This document shows, in pieces, positions 1 to 8,198 of a stretch of 64,000 nt of DNA (positions are counted from its first letter, which is position 1; the number at the start of each line of letters is the position of its first letter). The translations under genes were made by a program, and so were the position numbers. The notes beneath the pieces are model-generated. The model saw only the letters and a list, made by a program, of their open reading frames with translations. It made no database searches and was not told the origin of the DNA. The DNA comes from CAZSSM01 sp964609385 (GTDB lineage Bacteria > Planctomycetota > Planctomycetia > Isosphaerales > Isosphaeraceae): positions 1 to 64,000 of the forward strand of contig CAZSSM010000021.1 of assembly GCA_964609385.1 (NCBI GenBank), read 5' to 3'.

Positions 1-854
1 TCGGCTCGGCTCCCGGCGACGGTGAAGCGTTCCGGGGACATATAGACCGGTGTCCCCACCATCAGCCCCGGCGCGAGCCGTTCGCCCTCGTCACCAGAGT
101 CTTGGGAACTCTTCGCTTCCGCGTCAGCATCGGTGTGCTGGGAGTCCCCTTCCCCGATGAGTTCGGCGAGGCCCCAGTCCATGACCAGGACCTCGTCGTA
201 CTTGCCGACCATGATGTTCTCGGGTTTCAGGTCGCGATGGACGACCCCATGGTCATGGGCATAGGCGACCGTCTGCGCGACCTGGAGGAAAAACCGGAGC
301 AACTTGGGCCGGTCCGCCGGGGACTCGGCTCGAGCCCGGCTCAGCTCGGCGAGCGTCTGCCCCTTGACCAGCTTCATCGTGAAGTAGGGCTTCTGCTCTT
401 GGAGCATCCCCAACTCGTAGACCGGCACGATGCCGGGGTGTTGGAGCTGGCCGGTGATCCGCGCCTCGGACACGAAGCGCCGATAGCATTCCGGGTCGTC
501 GGCATTCGACTCCCGGAGCACCTTGATGGCCAGGGGGCGACTGAGCGTCTGGTCCCTGCCCCGGTGGATCACTCCCATGCCACCCCGGGCGATCTCGTCG
601 AGCAGGATCGGCCCACCCCGAGCCGCCCCAATTGAGGTCGGCGGATCGTCGCCATCGCTCGGGGACGGCTGCAGAGCGATGATCGTCTCCTGATCGATGC
701 CGCGACGCTCGAAGGCATCGGGTTCGTCCGTTGTTCGGCTTGGGCCTTGTTCGATATTGAATCCGAGGGTCATCAGGCAACGCGGACAGAGCCCATCGGG
801 CGCCTCGGGTGGACATTCCGCGCCACAGTCTGGGCAACGCTTGATGTTCGACAT
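1..854 (-). CDS. Ser/Thr protein kinase (3' end outside window)
   Basis: Eukaryotic-type serine/threonine kinase, presumably signalling with the ECF sigma factor encoded just upstream. The protein begins MSNIKRCPDCGAEC and has two CxxC pairs within the first 27 residues, which looks like a small zinc ribbon. The kinase fold follows: glycine loop GGMGVIHRG, lysine motif AIKVL, catalytic loop HRDLKPEN, and DWG in place of DFG, a variant common in planctomycete kinases. An activation-segment GTPVYMSPE is visible before the window edge. The start at 854 lies 53 bases after the stop of the sigma gene, so the two probably form one leftward transcript. The C-terminal part, where such kinases carry repeats or membrane segments, is not in view. 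Confidence 0.93.
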   Translation of the reverse strand, partial: MSNIKRCPDCGAECPPEAPDGLCPRCLMTLGFNIEQGPSRTTDEPDAFERRGIDQETIIALQPSPSDGDDPPTSIGAARGGPILLDEIARGGMGVIHRGRDQTLSRPLAIKVLRESNADDPECYRRFVSEARITGQLQHPGIVPVYELGMLQEQKPYFTMKLVKGQTLAELSRARAESPADRPKLLRFFLQVAQTVAYAHDHGVVHRDLKPENIMVGKYDEVLVMDWGLAELIGEGDSQHTDADAEAKSSQDSGDEGERLAPGLMVGTPVYMSPERFTVAGSRA

Positions 855-907
855 GGGGGGTCACTCGCTCCGTTGGGAAAAGAAAGGACCTACCTTTCCG
901 ATACGGA

Positions 908-1654
908 TTAATCGCGATGACCCGGCGCGCCCGGCCTCCCTAACGCCGAAAAAAGCGAGCGAATCTCCTCCTGGACCGTCTCGTCGTTGGGCTCGCTCAG
1001 GGTCTCGGCCACCGTCTCGCAGAGCACTTGGCCATAACGCTTGCGAAGCCGACGCAAGGCCCCTCCGACGGCCTGCTCGCTGAGCCCGAGGCGCTGAGCA
1101 AGCTCGGCGTGTGAGGCGACGGTGGCCCCGGCAACGAGGAAGCTCCGGTAGTGGGCAAACCCCTCCCCTCGACCGGCCTCGGTCTCGAGCTGTTGGAGTC
1201 GCTCGAGCGCCTGATTAAGCACCTCAAGCGCCCAAGCGCGATCGAAGAGAGCCTCCGGATCGAGCTGATCGACCGGCTCAACACGGTAACGGCGGTCGGC
1301 GCCCTCGACCTCGCCGTCGATCGACAGCGAGAGCGGTTGTCTCCCAGAGCCCCGTTTGAAAGCCCTGCTCCGCTCCTTCTGATCGACCAGGAAATGGCGA
1401 CAGTCGGTCATGAGCAACGCCCGGAACCGCCCCTTGCCAGCATCAGCCGCCGCGAAGAGCCGGCGATCGAGCAGCCGAGCGAAGTACTCCTGGGTTAGAT
1501 CGAGCGCCTCGTCGGAACTCTTTCCTTGAGAGCGGATGAAGCAATAGACCGGGTACCAGTACCTTCGACAAAGCTCGGCGATCGCTTCGTTGAATCCAGG
1601 TGACCCGGGCTCTCCGGCCGTATTGACCCATTGCCAGATCGTGGTCGGGAACAT
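908..1654 (-). CDS. ECF-type RNA polymerase sigma factor
   Basis: Sigma-70 family factor of the extracytoplasmic type, 248 residues from the chosen ATG (MFPTTIWQWV). Region 2 is visible around AIAELCRRYWYPVYCFI and LTQEYFARLL, and region 4 as the helix-turn-helix ASHAELAQRLGLSEQAV near the C-terminus. The frame stays open upstream to 1849, but the homologous start of this sigma class is the MFPTTxW segment, so the longer start was rejected. It sits directly upstream of a Ser/Thr kinase on the same strand. Planctomycete genomes carry many such sigma-kinase pairs, in which the kinase is thought to control the sigma factor. The promoter it recognises cannot be told from sequence. Confidence 0.88.
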   Translation of the reverse strand: MFPTTIWQWVNTAGEPGSPGFNEAIAELCRRYWYPVYCFIRSQGKSSDEALDLTQEYFARLLDRRLFAAADAGKGRFRALLMTDCRHFLVDQKERSRAFKRGSGRQPLSLSIDGEVEGADRRYRVEPVDQLDPEALFDRAWALEVLNQALERLQQLETEAGRGEGFAHYRSFLVAGATVASHAELAQRLGLSEQAVGGALRRLRKRYGQVLCETVAETLSEPNDETVQEEIRSLFSALGRPGAPGHRD

Positions 1655-1841
1655 CGGGGCGGTCCTCTTTGCAGCATCGGGAGGGAGAGGTGAGACCGAT
1701 CCGTGGGGAGTTATGTGAGTCTCAGCATCGATGCAAGCCTTGGAGATCCCGAAACCGGAAACGGTGTAACCGATCCGCTTGTCGTACCCCTCTAGGGTAA
1801 TGGAGAGACGTTGAGCGTCCGAGCATGAGGATTCGGAGCGG

Positions 1842-2190
1842 ATGAACACCTACGGGATTTCCAAGAGCCTGGATCGACTCTACGGCCGAGGGACGCTCAA
1901 CGGACTCACCGAAGCGGAGTTGCTCGATCGCTTCGTCTCCGACCAGGACGAAGTCGCCTTCGAATCGCTGATCGAACTCCATAGGCCGCTCGTGCTCCGG
2001 ATTTGCCAAGCCATCTTCGGCGATCACCAGGAGGCCGAAGACGCCTTCCAGGCCACGTTTCTCGTCTTCGTCCAACACGCCGGCACGATCCGGAACCTCA
2101 TCAATCCTTAGTTGCATTGTGTTACCCGTCGTATCGCGCTCAAAACGCGGGCCCGCTTGGCGCCCCGGCAATAGCACGAACGATCTCCGA
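1842..2190 (+). pseudogene. Decayed ECF sigma factor, N-terminal part
   Basis: The first 89 codons read as sigma-70 region 2 (LTEAELLDRFVSDQDEVAFE, then EAEDAFQATFLVFVQHAGTI) and stop at TAG 2109-2111. The same frame then continues LHCVTRRIALKTRARLAPRQ to a second TAG at 2172-2174 and HER. This matches the usual family run GWLHGVAxRxAL-KARA-RRxxHER, so the first stop replaces the expected tryptophan. Similarity fades after about 2190 and region 4 is missing. It is a broken copy of a different ECF sigma type from the intact gene at 908-1654, from which it diverges. A translated 89-residue product is possible but could not bind the -35 element. Confidence 0.8.
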
Positions 2191-2489
2191 CATTGACCAG
2201 CCGTTTTTCGACGTGCGCCATCGCGACGAAGAGCGATAAACACCCCTCGTCGGACGATCGAGCGCAATCTTCAAGGCGGTCGAACGAAGGACCACAGGGT
2301 GCCAAGTCCAACCCGACCTGTCGCCCAATGGATGAGGGACGCGTCCGTGGCGGCCTTGTACAATCGATCCGAGCCACACCGATTCCCTGAGCGGCTCGGC
2401 AAGGCGGCTCCGAACGGCTGACCGGATCAGGAACGACTCTGCGTCCGGTTCCCTTGCTTCTTTCGATCCGAACATTAGAAGGACTCACC
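2191..2489. other. No supported gene
   Basis: This spacer lies between the decayed sigma gene and the thioredoxin-like gene. Open frames exist, but none shows a recognisable motif. It probably contains further eroded sigma sequence and the promoter of the downstream gene. A ribosome site AGAAGGA lies at about 2477-2483, just before the next start. Confidence 0.5.
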
Positions 2490-3512
2490 ATGCGTTTCGT
2501 TTCCGCGAGCTTGGTCCTGGCCCTGTTGAGCCTCAATGACGTGGCCTTGGCCGCTGCCTCGATCCAAGATGAGAAGACCGCCGCCGAGCATTTCCAGGAG
2601 GCCATCAAGGCGCTCCAGGAAGGCAAAGTTGACCTGGGAGTTCTGAGCCTGGAAAAGGCCTTTGAACTGGAACCGACCAACCCGCAATATGGACAGCTCT
2701 ATGTCGGTATGTTGATCAGTTCGGCCATGGCCGGTGAGACGACCGACTATGACAAGTTCCTCAAGGCGGAGTCGATTCTCCGCACGATGATCGAGACCGA
2801 GGGGATCGACGAGCAGATCGTCACGGAGCTGAGTCCGAGGGTCTTCTACAATGCCGCCTGTGCCTATGCTCAAAAGGACCAAACCGCGAAGGCCAAAGCG
2901 GTTTTGAAAGAGGCGATCCTCGCCGGCTTCAAAGATCGGGAGCAGATCCTGGCTGACGAGGATCTCGCCGATCTTCGTGACGAGCGCTTTGAGGCGATGA
3001 TCGATGGTCTCTTCGCCGAACAACGCGAAGCGATGATCAAGAAGCTGACCGAGGGCGAGGGCCTCTTTCCCTTCGACTTCGAAGTGACCAGCGTTGATGG
3101 GAAGCCCCTCAAGAAGGACAACTACCTCGGCAAAGTGCTGATCGTCGACATCTGGGGGACCTGGTGCCCGCCGTGCCGAGCGGAGATCCCCCACTTCGTC
3201 GACTTCTATGAGAAGTATCAGGATCGCGGATTCGACATCGTCGGTCTGAACTACGAGGGCGATACGACCGACGCTGAGGTCGCGAAGGTCAAGGCGTTCA
3301 TGGAAGAGTTCCAGATGCCTTATGACTGCGCTCTAGGGACCGAAGAGATCCAGCAGCAAGTCCCCAACTTCCGAGGCTTCCCCACGACGCTCTACATCGA
3401 TCGTGAAGGCAAAGTCCGAAAGGTCGAGGTTGGCTTCGCCCCTCAGATGCTCCCCGACATGGAATTGACCATCGAAACCCTGCTCGACCAGGAAATCGGC
3501 GATGAGAATTGA
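2490..3512 (+). CDS. Secreted TlpA-like thioredoxin with TPR-type N-terminus
   Basis: Exported thiol-disulfide oxidoreductase-like protein of 340 residues. The start at 2490 gives a signal peptide (MRFVSASLVLALLS...ALAAAS) and has AGAAGGA seven bases upstream; the frame is open 36 bases earlier, but that start would bury the signal. Residues 30-180 are helical and TPR-like (AAEHFQEAIKALQEG, AACAYAQKDQTAKAKAVLKEA). The C-terminal half is a TlpA/AhpC-type thioredoxin fold with WGTWCPPCRAE (Cys226 and Cys229) and the cis-proline region FRGFPTTLYID. The likely role is redox handling in the periplasm; partners are unknown. It is monocistronic, with a strong hairpin about 85 bases after the stop. 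Confidence 0.9.
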   Translation: MRFVSASLVLALLSLNDVALAAASIQDEKTAAEHFQEAIKALQEGKVDLGVLSLEKAFELEPTNPQYGQLYVGMLISSAMAGETTDYDKFLKAESILRTMIETEGIDEQIVTELSPRVFYNAACAYAQKDQTAKAKAVLKEAILAGFKDREQILADEDLADLRDERFEAMIDGLFAEQREAMIKKLTEGEGLFPFDFEVTSVDGKPLKKDNYLGKVLIVDIWGTWCPPCRAEIPHFVDFYEKYQDRGFDIVGLNYEGDTTDAEVAKVKAFMEEFQMPYDCALGTEEIQQQVPNFRGFPTTLYIDREGKVRKVEVGFAPQMLPDMELTIETLLDQEIGDEN

Positions 3513-3595
3513 GAATCCGCAGGATTGATTCGGCAAATCTCGCGATCGACACGCGTTGACTTGCAGGTTGATCCCTTCTGATCTGAAGGAAAACG

Positions 3596-3645
3596 CGTGC
3601 CCGACCGGCCCCTGCTCCTGGGCCGATCGGGCACGTTTGCTTTCG
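3596..3645 (+). terminator. Hairpin terminator after the thioredoxin-like gene
   Basis: The arms at 3596-3611 and 3620-3635 pair over 16 bases with one mismatch around an 8-base loop. They are followed by the T-rich stretch TTTGCTTTCG. The position, 84 bases after the stop codon, fits transcription termination of the TlpA-like gene. Confidence 0.75.
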
Positions 3646-3812
3646 ATTATCGTCTCTCGCTAGGAGGGTCAAAACCCTCGCCTCTAGGCGAAGACAGCAT
3701 TTCTGCAGGTGTTCAAGCCAGCACAACCTGCGAAGATCGTGATGCGAAAGTTGAAGGCATGATTGATACGACGTTACGGGTTTTTCTGGACAAGAGAAAC
3801 GTCGTTGTCGCC

Positions 3813-3831
3813 GTACCGGCCTCCGGTACGC
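3813..3831. repeat. Perfect 8-bp inverted repeat, 3-base loop
   Basis: CGTACCGG and CCGGTACG pair around CCT. This is a stable small stem with no T-run, inside the gene-poor spacer. Its function is unknown. Confidence 0.6.
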
Positions 3832-3853
3832 CCTGTCGTTTGCCGCTGGAACA

Positions 3854-3899
3854 AGTAACCAGACACCCATTCGCGCGTCGGGTTTGGTGTCTAGTTACT
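3854..3899. repeat. Imperfect 14-bp inverted repeat
   Basis: The arms AGTAACCAGACACC and GGTGTCTAGTTACT pair with one mismatch across an 18-base loop. This could be a bidirectional terminator or the end of a lost element. AT-rich sequence begins immediately after it. Confidence 0.6.
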
Positions 3900-3980
3900 G
3901 ATTGCTGAAATTTACTTACACACTCAAAAGAATACCGCTAAATGCTTCGTAATCGTCACATCCAGGTTTTCTTGTGCATT

Positions 3981-4085
3981 CTATCTGGGTTTTATCTCAT
4001 CTCCCGTATGTTCGCTCTCATAAATATCCAAAACGGTTGAAATCAATTTCGCTAATTCGGTTACAAAGTCCTCTGCGTTCATCAT
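3981..4085 (-). CDS. Possible 34-residue small protein
   Basis: Short open frame in the AT-rich spacer reading MMNAEDFVTELAKLISTVL and ending EIKPR. Upstream on the same strand are GAGGTGG, immediately before the double ATG, and a TATACT-like -10 box, which is why it is listed. The sequence is amphipathic and acidic. I do not recognise a family. Codon use is unlike the GC-rich neighbours, so it may be imported or the remnant of a longer gene. It could equally be chance. Confidence 0.2.
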   Translation of the reverse strand: MMNAEDFVTELAKLISTVLDIYESEHTGDEIKPR

Positions 4086-4287
4086 CCACCTCGATTAGTA
4101 TAATAGGAGCAGATGACGCACGCGCTCGGTAAAGCAGTGCTGGTTGGTCGCCCTCTCAAAGACCAGGAAAGGTCAGACCGTGCCATCGCCTTGGAACGGC
4201 CACCGTCAACTTCTAATAGTCTACCACGAGTCGGGTCCAGCTTGTGCTAGGCGGGTCAGGAAAATGGGATGTTCCTATCTTGAAAGC

Positions 4288-4310
4288 GCACGTGATCCAA
4301 GATCACGTGC
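4288..4310. repeat. Perfect 10-bp inverted repeat (GCACGTGATC)
   Basis: GCACGTGATC and GATCACGTGC flank a CAA loop. The stem is perfect, lies about 210 bases downstream of the katG stop on the katG strand, and lacks a T-run. It may act as a katG terminator or a protein-binding palindrome. Confidence 0.55.
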
Positions 4311-4520
4311 ACTCTCTGGTTTCGATTCCTCCTCGTGTCACGATTAGCCGGTTGGTTAGCGTTTGAGAGGGGAAACCGCGTAACGGATGTTTCAAAAAGT
4401 TTGCGCCGCTACGTAAGCCGTTTTGGAGTCGGCACCTTTGGGCTGGTGGGTGGTTCTGTTGTAGTCGTGGGGCTGTGCTCGGCACCGGACTCGAGTCCCG
4501 CCCAACGAAGCCCACGCCTT

Positions 4521-6914
<2,394 letters not shown>

Positions 6915-6980
6915 GGTCCCTCCGGGAACTGTGGTGTAACGTGAGGCAAGCAATCCGAGCTGGTCGGTCGGACCATCCGG

Positions 6981-7010
6981 ATTATGATCGGCATCTCAAG
7001 ATTCATCCAA
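6981..7010 (-). promoter_or_regulatory. Candidate katG promoter
   Basis: Read on the minus strand, TTGGAT (7010-7005) and CATAAT (6986-6981) are separated by 18 bases. This is a sigma-70-like arrangement placing the transcript start near 6974, about 60 bases before the katG ATG. The call is a consensus match by eye only. Confidence 0.4.
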
Positions 7011-7024
7011 GGCATTCTTGGTAT

Positions 7025-7046
7025 ATGCGTTATGCACGAAACGCAT
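7025..7046. promoter_or_regulatory. Candidate OxyR operator upstream of katG
   Basis: ATGCGTT and AACGCAT form a perfect 7-base dyad with 8 bases between. The dyad is centred about 60 bases upstream of the predicted katG transcript start, where LysR-type activators usually bind. It does not match the Escherichia coli ATAG-spaced OxyR consensus, so assignment to this OxyR is inferred from position. Confidence 0.4.
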
Positions 7047-7151
7047 GGCAAGGGTGGAGCCGATCTTCAGGCCAAACCGCGTGATTCTCGCCACAAATCC
7101 CGGCGTTGCTGCGATCCCCTAGATCCAGTTGGTGCATTCTGTTACGGTCCT

Positions 7152-7173
7152 CCATGCATCTTGTGCATCATGG
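7152..7173. promoter_or_regulatory. Palindromic sequence before oxyR
   Basis: CCATG and CATGG flank GCATC-TTG-TGCAT-type sequence 19 bases before the oxyR start. It resembles a regulator-binding dyad and could mediate autoregulation. The evidence is only its symmetry and position. Confidence 0.25.
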
Positions 7174-7191
7174 CTGCCGAGGGATCGTTTC

Positions 7192-8073
7192 ATGGAACTC
7201 GATCAGTTGCGTTACTTCTTGCAAGTCGCCGCGCGGGGTAACTTCACTCGCGCTGCCGAAGATTTGAGGATCTCGCAGCCGGCGCTCAGCCGATCGATCC
7301 AAAAACTGGAGGAGGAACTCGGTCAGCCGGTTCTTGAACGAAAAACACGGGCCGTGTCATTGACCGATGCCGGATTGCTGCTGAAAGAACGAGCCCAACA
7401 GGTGCTCGCGATCCTCGACGACACCAAGGCCGAGATCACCGACGACGGGGAAAGCGGTCGCGTCCGTGTTGGAGCGATCCCCACGATTGCGCCCTTCTTC
7501 CTGCCCGAGATCCTCAGGCGGTTCTCAGCCGCGTTCCCCAAGGCAACAGTCATCGTGCACGAGAACACCACCGAGCTTTTGCTGAAGTGCTGCACGCAAG
7601 GTGAAATCGATCTGGCCATCATCGCCTTGCCCGTCCCAGCCAAGTACTTGGACGTTGAGGAACTCTTTGAGGAGGAACTCCTGCTCGTCCTTCCACTGGG
7701 TCATCCCCTGGCCGACAAGCCTCGAATCAGCCTTCGCGATGTGGAGCCGTATCCCTTCGTGCTGCTCGACGAAGCGCACTGTTTGTCGGACAACATCGTC
7801 ACGTTTTGCCGGCAGCGATCGTTTCAGCCTGTTGCTGTGGAACGAACCAGTCAACTGGTGATGGTGCAGGAGCTTGTATCGTTATCACACGGGGTTTCTA
7901 TGATCCCCGCCATGGCCCGCGAGCGCGACGAAAGCGGTCGCCGAGTCTATCGATCCCTGGTGAATCCGAAGCCGAAGCGGACGGTCGCCGTGGTATGGAA
8001 CCCTTACCGATTTCAAAGCCGTCTCCTGATCGCCTTTCGGGACCAACTTCACCGTCATCAAGAACGTGCCTGA
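7192..8073 (+). CDS. oxyR: OxyR-type LysR regulator (peroxide sensor)
   Basis: LysR-family activator of 293 residues that probably senses hydrogen peroxide and induces katG. The start at 7192 (MELDQLRYFLQVA) gives the standard N-terminal helix-turn-helix with FTRAAEDLRISQPALSRSI; the longer upstream frame is not conserved family sequence. The effector domain keeps both redox cysteines in HCLSDNIVTFC, Cys197 and Cys206, nine residues apart as in E. coli OxyR Cys199 and Cys208. This pair separates OxyR from other LysR proteins. Its gene is divergent from katG with a 277-base shared control region, the arrangement expected for a dedicated peroxide response. Confidence 0.93.
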   Translation: MELDQLRYFLQVAARGNFTRAAEDLRISQPALSRSIQKLEEELGQPVLERKTRAVSLTDAGLLLKERAQQVLAILDDTKAEITDDGESGRVRVGAIPTIAPFFLPEILRRFSAAFPKATVIVHENTTELLLKCCTQGEIDLAIIALPVPAKYLDVEELFEEELLLVLPLGHPLADKPRISLRDVEPYPFVLLDEAHCLSDNIVTFCRQRSFQPVAVERTSQLVMVQELVSLSHGVSMIPAMARERDESGRRVYRSLVNPKPKRTVAVVWNPYRFQSRLLIAFRDQLHRHQERA

Positions 8074-8198
8074 CGCGACCTGATTGACGTCCGACGCGCT
8101 GCGTGGCGGAGTCTGACGATCCTGTTATCATCGATTGGGGGAACGCGAGGTCGGGCCGAGCCTAGAGGATCAACCCAACCATATCGAGGAGTATGCCA

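Larger units (their letters stand above)
3646..4520. other. Gene-poor, AT-rich spacer with several hairpins
   Basis: No gene is supported over most of this stretch between the thioredoxin-like gene and katG. It is visibly richer in A and T than its surroundings between about 3900 and 4130. It holds three notable inverted repeats (3813-3831, 3854-3899 and 4288-4310) and one short candidate reading frame at 3981-4085, listed separately. It may be the scar of a lost mobile element; no transposase or integrase motif is visible. Confidence 0.5.

Noticed and set aside
4280..4345. tRNA-like segment with GGTTTCGATTCC after the 10-bp hairpin
   Set aside because: The putative T stem does not pair and no acceptor or anticodon arm can be built.
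4430..4520. Possible further attC around GCCCAAC at about 4500-4507
   Set aside because: No matching GTTRRRY end with paired inner arms lies within a plausible distance.
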